Assembly: GCA_027577595.1 (NCBI GenBank)
Contig: JANBRJ010000105.1
Location: 1-54,173 of the forward strand
Source: Coemansia sp. RSA 487
Taxonomy: Eukaryota > Kickxellomycota > Kickxellomycetes > Kickxellales > Kickxellaceae
Direction of reading: 5' to 3'
Length of the DNA: 54,173 bases
The position numbers and the translations under genes are program-made. The notes beneath the pieces are model-generated. The model searched no databases. It was not told the origin of the DNA and worked only from the letters and a program-made list of their open reading frames with translations. Below, piece after piece: positions 8,061-17,741 of this stretch (its first letter is position 1; the number at the start of each line of letters is the position of its first letter).

Positions 8061-8397
8061 TTAAACCTCCCTAGTTAAAACTAATCTCCATGGATAGTCT
8101 GTGTGACGGATTTGCCATGGACCCAGGACAAAATAACACAGAGTAATTATTCTATATCTTGTTTCTCAAACTAGATATAAGAAGAAAAATCCTTGCCTTC
8201 CTCAGAAGCCAATGACCCACGGGAAACGCTGTCCTTATATGTAACAGGAGGCCGTTACATGTGGTGGACTATTGCATTGTTAGCGTTTAGTGGCTGTGAA
8301 AACCCATTGTCATGGGTTTGCCTTGCATACGACACTCACACTAGCGCGACAGTCTGTTTAATCTATCAATGGGAATAGTAGACCTTGCAAAATCAAT

Positions 8398-8463
8398 TTA
8401 CTTGGATGGTGGATCGTTAATGGGCTTAGGATATATAGGCTTGTTTGGTTTTTCTACTGGCAT
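8398..8463 (-). CDS. 21-codon proline-rich minigene, copy 1
   Basis: A complete ATG-to-TAA frame of 22 codons, starting MPVEKPNKP. A second locus at 9565-9630 encodes a peptide of exactly the same length. The two share Met1, Pro2, Pro6, Lys8, Pro9, Pro12, Pro14, Pro18, Pro19, acidic residue 4, and basic residues 5 and 21. A minus-strand CTATATAAAC (8545-8555) lies about 83 nt upstream of the ATG, and the leader sequences of the two loci are also similar. Conserved length and residues at two loci argue for a real, unnamed micropeptide, although it could be one exon of a larger spliced gene. Confidence 0.45.
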   Translation of the reverse strand: MPVEKPNKPIYPKPINDPPSK

Positions 8464-8544
8464 GTTGACAAATATACTTGTATTGATGATATTGAAAATG
8501 AATGAATAAATTGAATGGAGAAAACATCCAAAGAAAACATGTCA

Positions 8545-8555
8545 GTTTATATAGC
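8545..8555 (-). promoter_or_regulatory. TATA box of proline-rich minigene 1
   Basis: GCTATATAAAC on the minus strand, about 83 nt before the ATG at 8463. Confidence 0.4.
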
Positions 8556-8851
8556 TCTGAAAACTGCCAGCCATCTATGCAATTTGCTACTTTATAGGAT
8601 ATATAACAATACTTGTGAGAATTCTCATGTAAAAATTGTCTTTGGCCCAAATCAGAACACTTTCCTAAGCAAGCATTGGTCGGCCACTGCTGACTGGAGA
8701 ATTTTCCGCTTTGTTCATACAATGATGATGTTCCCTTTGTAGATAATGTATTTTATTTTTACTCTTTATACTAAGCACCATTTAATATAAAAATTATGTA
8801 TTAGATCATTATCTGGCCAATATCTGTCACATACCCCAAAGTCATATAGCT

Positions 8852-8998
8852 TGTTACAAATAAAAGTCTTGACGGAACTAAAGTCCCTTGTCTTTATTTT
8901 TCATGAATAGCCTGGCTTTTGTAGCCATACAAACACTACAACAATTAAGCTTGTGATTGTGACTCATCATGCAAGATGCAAGCTAAGTCATTATCACA
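8852..8998 (-). mobile_element. Repeat A, copy 2: solo-LTR-like
   Basis: Reverse-complement copy of 5154-5299. It runs from TGTTACAAATAAAAG to TTATCACA and matches along its full length with scattered differences. The flanks TAGCT and TAACT may be a decayed target-site duplication. No internal genes. Confidence 0.55.
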
Positions 8999-9564
8999 TA
9001 ACTGCTGTCCACATAAACACGGGAAATGTTTCACCAACAATATGAGAGTACTTCCATTTGATTGGCTGGCGTAAATATATGTTGGCCAACAATGTTTGAA
9101 AAGTACGTGTTAGGGATTTAATTTAATTTATTAACCCAAGTATTTATAAAGAGCCAAAAAAGACATTGCCAAGATTTCAGTAACAATCAAGACCGTGAAT
9201 GTATATAATTGCTCAAGGAATTGTTGAGCGATTATATTAATTCTAGTCTATTTTGTTTGCTGTAATTATCCAATGTCTGTGATAGCGATCCAACTTACAG
9301 GCTGCTAAGCTGAGTCACAATATAATTAGCTCAATATGAATCAACCATATTGTTGGTAAGCATACAATTTATGCTTACCTATTTTCTATTATTTTCTGTT
9401 TCCATTTGAAATGCATAACTGCATATTAGCAAATGAGTATCTAGTAGCTACTTTGTTTTATTTATTACAACCCAATATAAAACAGAACTGTTTATTCGGG
9501 TTTAAAACATTTCAAATTCATTAATTACTGAAGTCATTTTAAATATAAATCCATTGTTTCCAGT
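8999..9564. other. Intergenic, AT-rich
   Basis: No ORF, repeat or promoter that I can support. Confidence 0.4.
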
Positions 9565-9630
9565 TTATCTTTTCGGTGGTGGTGTATATGGGGCAGGAAG
9601 GGTAGGTTTTGTTGGTCTGTCAGGAGGCAT
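9565..9630 (-). CDS. 21-codon proline-rich minigene, copy 2
   Basis: A complete frame starting MPPDRPTKP and ending with a Lys-Arg pair before TAA. It has nine prolines in 21 residues, with Pro 2, 6, 9, 12, 14, 18 and 19 shared with the copy at 8398-8463. A GGATATATAAAG box (9726-9737 on the minus strand) lies 96 nt upstream. Nothing in it suggests a signal peptide or known domain. Confidence 0.45.
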   Translation of the reverse strand: MPPDRPTKPTLPAPYTPPPKR

Positions 9631-9725
9631 GTTTACAAGTGTACGTTGATGGGTATGCTGATGGCTTGGTTTAGAAAACTAGTGCTTGATGTTGTTGGAT
9701 GGGTAGATTATGTGACAAGTGCATT

Positions 9726-9737
9726 CTTTATATATCC
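9726..9737 (-). promoter_or_regulatory. TATA box of proline-rich minigene 2
   Basis: GGATATATAAAG on the minus strand, 96 nt before the ATG. Confidence 0.4.
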
Positions 9738-10377
9738 CCGCCGAGTGTTTGTAGTTCGCTTGTTGTACTGCTTTCTTTGGTTATTCAGCAATGACTGGGA
9801 AATTTCTATCATCAGCATAAAAGCAAAAGTGCTTCTTTTTAGCACATTTTGCTATATGTTTTATGTTTTTCTTGGCTATTTGGAAATATTGGGGATTATA
9901 TCACACTTTATAATATAAAGGTGCTTGTGTCCGTGCCTTTTTGGCATCAAGCTTTAAAGCTTGTATTAGCTGGAAACCTGACTGCCAGTGACTAGAAAAT
10001 TCTTATCACTCGCATAGCAAAGTTTCGTTTTACATCGTTGGCAGCTATTCATTATTTGTCTTCATTACGAATTATAAATTTAAATATATGAATTATGTAA
10101 ACACTGATCAATTGTGGAAATGTTTCAACTTTTCTTTTGTGTATGGAAAACATGAACACATTTGATGTCAATATTACAAAAGGGTAAACGAATGTTCAAA
10201 TGTAAAGCACACCCCTAGCTCCAAAACCAACCATCGAATCAAGAAAATTATAAAATGCATATTCTTTAAGTGAAGGGCTATTTTGTGAACTGAGCTAAAA
10301 AAAATAGAATAGAAAAACGTACACATAAAAAGATTGAATTTTTCATAGGTAAAGTGTGACAAGCACACAAAAATTCC
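9738..10377. other. Intergenic, AT-rich
   Basis: Contains the 3' flank of the thioredoxin-fold gene. No further gene is supported. Confidence 0.4.
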
Positions 10378-11298
10378 TCATTGGAATCTTATATTAACAT
10401 CAACATTCACCGAAACGTTAATCGAACCAGATAGAGGCACAGCGCCTTGAGTAGAGATCTTCTCTGCTACCTTTAGTGCAACAAGCTCGCTTAAGTGATT
10501 TCCAACAAGACGGCCGCTATCGACAGCAGATGAATTGGCTGAGTTGACATTTATTGACCCTGCGAAACCGCCACTATATCCTGCTGCGCTGGTCGGCGAT
10601 GGTGGCGGAGGATAGGGATAATTTGAATAGATATACATTGGGTGCGAAGGAGGTAAAATGGCAGGATTTCCGTAAGGAGTTGGCATATGTGTTGGGTGAT
10701 GCTGGGCAGGTGGGTAGTTTACTTGTGGCAAAACATGTGGTTCCCTTTGAGCTCCCACTGTTACACTAGCAGACCCGGTGGCTGCGTTTGTAACAGCAGG
10801 AGTGGTGTTATTATTACCAGCAGACGGGGATGGTGGACTTGGCATAGACACTGATTCCCTGTTTGAACTCGTGCTTTGTAGAGATTCTCTCCGTGCTGAG
10901 CCACTATTACTACTACTAGGGGCCAAATCGTCATTTTCAAAGCTGCTGTGGTTTTCTATTGCCCGGTTTACGAATCCATCCAATGATGCTTTGTCCATGG
11001 TTGTCAAGCAAGAATAAAACTCCATATCTGCCAATGTAAATGCTTTTGCAAGGCCACCGCCTCTGTAAATGCTGATAGCATAGTCGCCAGTTATTCGTAC
11101 ACGCGATCTGATATCTGGACGTTCCTTTAAATCGATATAGCAGAACTTGTACTCGGGAACCTTTAGTGATAAACGTCCAAATGGCAATATAACCTCCTTG
11201 GGTACTCTGTATTTGGCGCAAAAGAGTACTACAACAACCTCATGGTTTAGCACCATGTTGTCAAACTCCTCCTGAGTTTTCGCTGTGATAATTGGCAT
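10378..11298 (-). CDS. Thioredoxin-fold protein lacking the redox motif, with Ser/Pro-rich tail
   Basis: A 306-residue protein, single exon. Residues 1-100 follow the thioredoxin pattern: an N-terminal T-x-E-E-F-D helix, the strand VVVVLFCAKY, a middle FCYIDLKERPDI strand/helix, then ITGDYAISIYRGGG where thioredoxins have the cis-proline strand and the following glycines. The WCGPC active site is replaced by FCAKYRVP and the cis-Pro is absent, so it should not work as an oxidoreductase. Residues 120-250 are low-complexity Ser/Pro/Asn. The C-terminal 50 residues are ordered-looking and end in alternating hydrophobics (SINVSVNVDVNIRFQ). A binding or adaptor role is inference. Start chosen at the first ATG of the frame. 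Confidence 0.6.
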   Translation of the reverse strand: MPIITAKTQEEFDNMVLNHEVVVVLFCAKYRVPKEVILPFGRLSLKVPEYKFCYIDLKERPDIRSRVRITGDYAISIYRGGGLAKAFTLADMEFYSCLTTMDKASLDGFVNRAIENHSSFENDDLAPSSSNSGSARRESLQSTSSNRESVSMPSPPSPSAGNNNTTPAVTNAATGSASVTVGAQREPHVLPQVNYPPAQHHPTHMPTPYGNPAILPPSHPMYIYSNYPYPPPPSPTSAAGYSGGFAGSINVNSANSSAVDSGRLVGNHLSELVALKVAEKISTQGAVPLSGSINVSVNVDVNIRFQ

Positions 11299-12300
11299 CC
11301 CTATACTACGGGTGGTTATCTTCTGCTACGAGAGTAAAGTGGACGGATAGAAAAGGATTAGATATTGAAAATAAATAAATAAAAAGTTGACAAAAAACGA
11401 TAGAGACAAAAGATTAACAATGGAAGGAGAGGGTTCGTAGAAAACACGAATTACAATGAAGACCACTTTTTCCTCTTTTCATCCGTATACTATTCCTTTT
11501 ATCTTTAGTGTTTCTTTCTAGCACCTCCCACTGCATCTTACTTTAGAATAGGGGCGTACATGACTGGAAAGGATTAGCTGCCTTAAGCAAAATCGTAAGC
11601 GCTGCTGCGTCACAACGGGGGTTTACATGGTCGCTTTCTATTCTATCCTATTCTTGGCTATTCTTCTTCTTTCTACATGGACACGCGTTGGAAGAAAGCA
11701 AAGATTGAAGAAGGGCGGCTATTGTCACTTGTCCAAAATGACACAGAAAAGGGAATGGGAGGGGACCAATTTCTCTGTATTCCTTTTGCACAAAGATAAA
11801 GTGTGGATATGTTTTCCATTTTAATCCTTTTTTGTTTTTTTCAGCCATTACTGGCTGCTCTGCTTCCAAGTAGGAAAAGACTGGAGGGAGAGAAGCTGGG
11901 CAAATACTCCCAGTCATTGGAAGAGCCCAGCGCAGATTTTTGATCACGAATGGGATTTATGCCGCAGCTAGCAGGGGAAAGAGAATCAAGTCGCATCATT
12001 TGGGTGAGCTATACAAGTCAGCCCTTGTTGCTACGGACACTGCAGAAGGGTTGGGATAAAGGATGCAGATGAACGGACAAGGACTGCGGCTATATCCGTC
12101 AAGTTCAGAGGGGTTTTAGAAAAGTGCTGTATAGCTGTAGTAATATTCCATTGCAATGAAAGCAGATGACCCGGATGTAATTTGAGATGAGGCGCAGCAC
12201 CATTCACGTGCTTACAGCTTCCAGCTATCGTCGCTCTGGCATTTTTAGTACAAATCCGGCGATGTTTTAATAGCAACGAACTAAAATAAACGCGTCACAG
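11299..12300. other. Intergenic between DDB1 3' end and the thioredoxin-fold gene
   Basis: Upstream region of the 10378-11298 gene and downstream region of DDB1. No additional gene or RNA is seen; the ORFs here lack coding character. Confidence 0.45.
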
Positions 12301-15300
12301 TCAGTGCAGCCTAGTCATGCTTTCGACAAGCCGAATGACGAACTCGAGTGACACGTCTTCACGCTGGCCAATATCAGAAACCGCCATCTGCGCTAGAACA
12401 GCCACTTCACCCTCCGCCTCAACCCTGGAATAGTCTAACCAGTATTGCGCCTTCCTAGCATGCTCCGCCTGCGCAATCGTCTGCTTGTCAGCAAGCAGCG
12501 GACTGCCGCCAGAGAAGACAAGCTGCTGGATTTCGTGGGGCAAGTCCAGAAATTGCTCAATAAGGTCGCCGTCCAAGAATCCAAACGCCCGCGAGCTGCG
12601 CTGGTCGCTGCTGTAGCCGCGCCATTCCTCGTAGTCCCACACGCCGGGCGTAGGCAGCAAGTGAGCCATGTTAGTCTGCAGCCTATCGAGGATCCTACCT
12701 AGCCGCCCGTTCTCTACGTTGGCAACCACACCGACCGCGCCCCTGAGCGTACCGTAGACAAGCACGGGTCGGAAAACATCAGGGAACTCGGGGTCCGATA
12801 CGTCCATCACTAGGGAGCCCGGGCGAATGACGTTGACTTGGTCGCCCAAGTGCCACCGCGCCTCAACGTAGAGCCTCTGCTGGTCGCCCGAGGAAGAGGA
12901 TGCGCGCTCGGCTCCGTCCGGCCTTTGCGACATCGCGAGCCGGAACAGATTGCTGTAGGCGTCAGCCACAAGATACCGCTTTTGCTTTGGGCTGCGGAAT
13001 GCCGTGACGTAGTCTGGAATCGGTCGCTGCTGCTGCTGCTGCTGGCTAGCAACTGTACCTGCTTCTTCCGAGATATACTTGGGAAACAGTGTCTCGGTTC
13101 TCAGAGTCAGTGGTGGCGGAATGGCTGCCACGCATGTTGTCCATGCACCTGCATAGTCCCTGGCCACAGGAACTAGTCGGCGATGGAGGATCTCAAAAGC
13201 CCCTTGTTGCTGAGCGGTATTTGCTGGCTGCTGGGCATCACCGCCCACAGTTCTGGGCTGCAGCGGCACCCGTACCTCCTCGTACCTGTAAACAGAGACG
13301 GAGGACATGATATCGCCAACCGCAACAAAATCGCCGTTAACTGCAACAGACAGCGACGCAATCTGCGTCTGCTGCGAGCACAGAACCACAAGCTCGTACT
13401 CCGAGTCCTCCAGATAGACGGCATTGAATCCTACATGGCGGATCTCGCGCTGTGACACAGGAAGAACAACATTAGGATCCCGCCGCTGCCACCCGAGCAG
13501 CAGCAGCCGGTTGTTGGCTGCGGCCAGCACCATCCCGCGGAACGGCACCAGCGAATACACGGCACCATGCGTGGTGAAGCACCCGATTATGCGCATGCGC
13601 CGCAGGAGCTCGTCCCATTGCACCACAAGGATGCGGCCACCGCTGGCGTCGTCTGCCTCTGGCATGACTATTGACGTGCCAAGTACAAATACGTTGTCCA
13701 GAGATCGGGCGGTTTCTGCAAATCCGCTATCTGCAGCAATCATCTCAGCATCATCGTCGTCGTTTGGCGACGCTGCTATGCCTGGACGCGGCAAACACAT
13801 GAACGAAGCTACGCAGAGGCTCTCGGGGATCTCGTATGGGCGCAAGAGCACGCTGCTAAGGCAGTCGATATTCTGTGAATCAAGAAGCGAGAACCGACCG
13901 ATCTCGACTGGAGGCCGGATCACCACCTGTCCGCGGACATCTGGTATCTGGCTCCCCTGCTGCGAGTTCGAATCCATCAGCGCCTCCTTTTCCCAGAGCG
14001 ACATGTCGGCAGTCGATACAGCCAAGCTGTCGGGATCCAGAGTGTGAATGGTCGCTATGCCGTAGAGTGCAGCCTCTTGGTGGTGTGCAAGATGGTGCGG
14101 GGCTGCCCAGTGTGGCATCGGGTGGCTGTGTACGTGGAGCTGCTGTGCTGGGTCCGCACGCCCGATCGAAAGATAGCCATCGCCTGTGACAAGACACAGG
14201 GACTCTGGGAAGCTAGTCGAATCAATCGACGCCACCTGCGCAATGTTGGCCGAGTCAACGTTGGCGTAGAGAAGCCTGCTGATGCCGGTCGACGGGTCGG
14301 CGGCCTGGCGCTTGTTGGCAAACAGAACAGATGGGTGGTCGCTTGCTGCAAACACGCTCAACGTCCCGTGATTCACAAATGGCGTCAGAATTAGCGGACG
14401 CGTTCCAAGCGTCACACACTTATGCTCGCACACGCTGAGTGCCGGGGGCCCGTGGGCCTGCTCCCTCTGTAAGTGCAGTGCGTACTGGTGCAGTCTCCCG
14501 TCGCCCAGACCGACTAGAAGGTACGGTGTGTGGCCAAGTGTGCTCATTAGGATCGATCGCGGGAGATTGTCGCCGCTCGGAGACGACGACTCCATCCCCG
14601 CCCCAAGCCGCATTGCTGCTGTTGCTGCCTCGACGGCTCGCTCAGACTTGCTGACTGGGCCATTGTTGGCTGAGAACGTGCCGCCTGGCATAGACAGCGA
14701 TAGGGCTACTGGCGCCTGCTCGAGGCTGGGCAGGCAAAGGAGGCAAATATCATTGATCTCCCACATGCCCAGAGCTACAAACGAGGACTCTGCTTGCAGC
14801 TGGTCAGCGTCCAGCGCGGTCCACGGGTGGATGTCGATGCACGAGACCGAGTGTTCGAGCTTGCGCTGCGCTACGCAGACCAACGATTCCTGTACATGTA
14901 AGTACGCGACAGTCGTGCCATCAACTGCAAGCGCTAACTGGTTTCCATGGATTGAGGCTGCGGTGATGGCACGAAGACCAATCTGGCCGGGCACCCAGGC
15001 TGCTGCTTGCTGCCAGCTGGACGTGTTTATCAGCACAACAGCAGTCGGCGTGACCTGGACAGCATGCTTGCGATCCGTCGTCAGCCCACATGCAACCGTC
15101 CGCTCGTCAAGCCGCCACCCGGGCAGGCTGAGCTCCTCGAGCTCGGCTGTAGCTCTCTGGGTCGGCTCAGTCCAGCCAATAATGCGTGTGCGCTGCACAA
15201 GGCCCAGAACTATCAACACCTGCCGGCGGCAGTGCTCCTTGTCCACATCCATCACCGATTCGCTGCTGTCCGCTGCTGCTTGTTCGGAATCCACGGTAAG

Positions 15301-17121
15301 CGACCACGAACCTACCAGCCCGTCGATATTGACACTCGCCAGGTTTTGGATCCCTACGCCGTTGCGTACGATGCGCAGACTCGTTCTGTTGCGCTCGCCA
15401 GAGCAAGTGATCACACTGCCGTAGTTGCTGCTTCCAGCCACGATCTTTGTGTCTTTAGCTGACGACTTTATCGAACCGTCTGCATTTCCGTCGGCCAACA
15501 GCGAAGCCTCAGTGCCGCCTTCTGCAGTTGCTGCGCTGCTGCTGTTGCTTTCGCCAATGCCGACAACGTGCAAGTCAACTACAGGTGCCAGATTCTGGAA
15601 TACCTCGAGCGGCTCGACAAACGTGTTTGGAGTAATGCGCGACGTCACCACGCTGCCAAGTCCCAGGGGCTGCTCAAGCGGATCGTAGGCATCGGAGCGT
15701 CCGTCGGAGGCCAGAGCCAGTGTCTGGTGCAGCGTAAGCTGGTTGGATTGCTCGACCTGTTCGTCGCTCAGCGGCTGCGTGTGGAGCCGAGCTAGCATCT
15801 GGTCGCCAAAATGCGATCCAATGTAAAGGCATCCGTCTGACAGGTATGACAGACTCGTTGCTATCGGAATATCGCCCAAGCGCTCGACAACAAGCCCGTG
15901 CACTTTCTCCAACGAACCACCAGTCCTTGCGTACCGCACAATCACCAATGAAAGCACGCCCTCGTCGTCGGAAATCAGCAGTCGCTCCCGCTTCTCCGAA
16001 TCAATCCACTGCCACGCCGTCACTGGTGCCTGCTTTTTAGAAATACTTAGCGGCTGCTTCTGCGCGTCAGACACCACAGTCAGCGATTCGTCACCAACAA
16101 CCATAACAGCGCCGCCGGGTAGCGGAATAAGTTTTGTAGCTGAGCCTTCTACGGGAGCGCTGGTCCACGAGGAAACGGGCCTGAGCTCGCCTTGGTCGTC
16201 GCTGACTCTGTACACGTGGACATGTCGCGCCATGTTTGCATCCTCGAAGAGAACCGCAAGCTCGGGCATATTCTTGGCGCCTGACCTTAGGAACTGGATA
16301 TCGAGAACCTTCAGTTCGCGTATGTACCTGGTCAGCACCGGGTACATATCCGAACTGCATGCTGGATGCGCAGTCGCCTTGCCCTTGCCCTTACTGCTAC
16401 TTTGCACACTGCTGGTACTGACCCCAACCATGCTGCTCTCCTGGACCTGCTTGAGATACGCAGGAACAAGCAGCTTGCTTGCGGTATGGTCGCGCATAGC
16501 GTACGGCCATTTTTCATCAACGTTGCTGTTTGCTGGTGCGCTGCTTCCCAAACTACCAAGCCCTCCTCTTCTTTGCTCCTGGCGGTCCTGCTGCTGATGA
16601 TGCCGATTCATTCCCGACACATCGTCACTGTAACATGAGCGCAGCAACGACCGCCATGCAGCAAGCGGCTGCGCATTAAGGGGCCCAAGCATCGGGAAAA
16701 GATGCACGATCCCCTGGTACGCATACATAGCGATAAGACGCGCCTCAGGGTCGATACACACAAGCTTGCCTTCGGTCGACGGGCGCCCTGTTATCTCGAT
16801 GATCTCGCCTGTGCTTTCAGTCGTAATACAGTGCTCTGTCGCATCCCACGAGAGCACGGCAAATTGGAACTTTTCCGACGTCACCAAAAGCAACCCTGTT
16901 AGGCGGTCCGAGGGCTGGAAGAAATGCAATGTGCTTATTTGTCCGTTGAGCTGGTACTCGCCTACCAGATTTAGCTGCTGCCGGGTCACAAAGGCATGCA
17001 CCTCAAGGCGATTCCCTTTCGCTACAACTAGGTTGAGCTCATGTGGTGCTGTGAAGGACCCGCTGACGCTGGCGGTCACTGAATTGGCCTTGTGCGCGGA
17101 CACCACGTACTGGTACTGCAT
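12301..17121 (-). CDS. DDB1: DNA damage-binding protein 1 (DDB1), enlarged
   Basis: A 1606-residue uninterrupted frame. The start is at 17121 (MQYQYVVSAHKANSV), matching the family start MSYNYVVTAQKPTAV; the frame is open 72 codons further upstream but that part is AT-rich leader. N-terminal marks are DLNL-type NLVVAKGNRLEVH, IGRPSETG-like ITGRPSTEGKLVCIDPEARL, and RHVHVYRV. The middle has LASVNIDGLVGSW. The C-terminus has GFLDGDLIEQFLDL and ends VIRLVESMTRLH, like human FIDGDLIESFLD and KVVEELTRIH. DDB1 is a three-propeller adaptor of CUL4 ubiquitin ligases and part of UV-damage recognition in the nucleus. Human DDB1 has 1140 residues; the extra length sits in Ser/Ala/Gln-rich and acidic insertions between conserved blocks. 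Paralogues CFT1 and RSE1 fit less well at both termini. Confidence 0.9.
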   Translation of the reverse strand: MQYQYVVSAHKANSVTASVSGSFTAPHELNLVVAKGNRLEVHAFVTRQQLNLVGEYQLNGQISTLHFFQPSDRLTGLLLVTSEKFQFAVLSWDATEHCITTESTGEIIEITGRPSTEGKLVCIDPEARLIAMYAYQGIVHLFPMLGPLNAQPLAAWRSLLRSCYSDDVSGMNRHHQQQDRQEQRRGGLGSLGSSAPANSNVDEKWPYAMRDHTASKLLVPAYLKQVQESSMVGVSTSSVQSSSKGKGKATAHPACSSDMYPVLTRYIRELKVLDIQFLRSGAKNMPELAVLFEDANMARHVHVYRVSDDQGELRPVSSWTSAPVEGSATKLIPLPGGAVMVVGDESLTVVSDAQKQPLSISKKQAPVTAWQWIDSEKRERLLISDDEGVLSLVIVRYARTGGSLEKVHGLVVERLGDIPIATSLSYLSDGCLYIGSHFGDQMLARLHTQPLSDEQVEQSNQLTLHQTLALASDGRSDAYDPLEQPLGLGSVVTSRITPNTFVEPLEVFQNLAPVVDLHVVGIGESNSSSAATAEGGTEASLLADGNADGSIKSSAKDTKIVAGSSNYGSVITCSGERNRTSLRIVRNGVGIQNLASVNIDGLVGSWSLTVDSEQAAADSSESVMDVDKEHCRRQVLIVLGLVQRTRIIGWTEPTQRATAELEELSLPGWRLDERTVACGLTTDRKHAVQVTPTAVVLINTSSWQQAAAWVPGQIGLRAITAASIHGNQLALAVDGTTVAYLHVQESLVCVAQRKLEHSVSCIDIHPWTALDADQLQAESSFVALGMWEINDICLLCLPSLEQAPVALSLSMPGGTFSANNGPVSKSERAVEAATAAMRLGAGMESSSPSGDNLPRSILMSTLGHTPYLLVGLGDGRLHQYALHLQREQAHGPPALSVCEHKCVTLGTRPLILTPFVNHGTLSVFAASDHPSVLFANKRQAADPSTGISRLLYANVDSANIAQVASIDSTSFPESLCLVTGDGYLSIGRADPAQQLHVHSHPMPHWAAPHHLAHHQEAALYGIATIHTLDPDSLAVSTADMSLWEKEALMDSNSQQGSQIPDVRGQVVIRPPVEIGRFSLLDSQNIDCLSSVLLRPYEIPESLCVASFMCLPRPGIAASPNDDDDAEMIAADSGFAETARSLDNVFVLGTSIVMPEADDASGGRILVVQWDELLRRMRIIGCFTTHGAVYSLVPFRGMVLAAANNRLLLLGWQRRDPNVVLPVSQREIRHVGFNAVYLEDSEYELVVLCSQQTQIASLSVAVNGDFVAVGDIMSSVSVYRYEEVRVPLQPRTVGGDAQQPANTAQQQGAFEILHRRLVPVARDYAGAWTTCVAAIPPPLTLRTETLFPKYISEEAGTVASQQQQQQRPIPDYVTAFRSPKQKRYLVADAYSNLFRLAMSQRPDGAERASSSSGDQQRLYVEARWHLGDQVNVIRPGSLVMDVSDPEFPDVFRPVLVYGTLRGAVGVVANVENGRLGRILDRLQTNMAHLLPTPGVWDYEEWRGYSSDQRSSRAFGFLDGDLIEQFLDLPHEIQQLVFSGGSPLLADKQTIAQAEHARKAQYWLDYSRVEAEGEVAVLAQMAVSDIGQREDVSLEFVIRLVESMTRLH

Positions 17122-17498
17122 TTGGCCTTTTTTAGATTGTGGATTTCGTAAATAATATGCAAAAAGAAAATAAAAGTATTTACTAGAAAAATAAAGCGAA
17201 ATCGAAAAAAAAGAAACTATTTCAAGCAATGGCAACAACGTGTTGGTTTGTTTTTTAATCGCGTGTTTGCTGATATCAGAAAATATCAAACAGTAAATGC
17301 TAAGCTTTGCACGTGCATTGTTAAATAGATGCCCCATTCTATACAGTTCTGGAGCGATTTAGAGTAAAAGTATTTTGGTGCAATTTGAATAATACGCATT
17401 GTTGTTTACACCAGCTTTATTTATTATATCGGCATTCCTATCCTTTTATCTGACTATTTATTCACTTGCAAAAAGCATTGCTCTTGGCAGAAAAGAAA
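17122..17498. promoter_or_regulatory. Divergent promoter, DDB1 / GON7-like
   Basis: 377 bp separate the two start codons. The region is AT-rich and must serve both directions. No sharp TATA box in either direction. Confidence 0.4.
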
Positions 17499-17741
17499 AT
17501 GTCAAAGATTACTGCTGAATTCAAGCACAGCAAGACTCCAAACGCGGCGTTTGTTTTGGAGAGCGATGCAGTAAACGATACAAAGGGTCTTCTTGGTGCG
17601 CTTGAAAAGATGCAGAAGGATCTTAACGCAAAGCTAACGACAATGATGGATGTCGAGCGGTTGACCAGATCGCCACCTCCGGCGACTGGGGAGGCTAATC
17701 AACCGAAGCGCCAAAAGTCCGAATCTGAGCCCTTGAATTAA
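17499..17741 (+). CDS. Small coiled protein, possibly KEOPS subunit Gon7
   Basis: An 80-residue protein starting at the ATG at 17499 (MSKITAEFKHSKTPN). The in-frame upstream TTG is not used as a start here. The central segment TKGLLGALEKMQKDLNAKLT resembles the Gon7 signature, a short L-x-x-L-x-x-x-Q-x-x-h-N-x-x-L-T helix, and the small size and disordered, charged C-terminus (KRQKSESEPLN) fit that family. Gon7 belongs to the KEOPS/EKC complex that makes the tRNA modification t6A. The match is short, so this is a tentative call; a generic small coiled-coil protein is the alternative. Confidence 0.5.
   Translation: MSKITAEFKHSKTPNAAFVLESDAVNDTKGLLGALEKMQKDLNAKLTTMMDVERLTRSPPPATGEANQPKRQKSESEPLN

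Noticed and set aside
13960-13980. GAGTTCGAATCC, tRNA B-box-like
   Set aside because: It lies inside DDB1 coding sequence and no cloverleaf can be drawn around it.
12445-16902. Many plus-strand ORFs of 60-300 codons opposite DDB1
   Set aside because: Shadow frames of the GC-rich DDB1 coding strand.
17122-17337. 72-codon N-terminal extension of DDB1
   Set aside because: AT-rich and hydrophobic by composition only. Family alignment starts at MQYQYVV, so it is leader.
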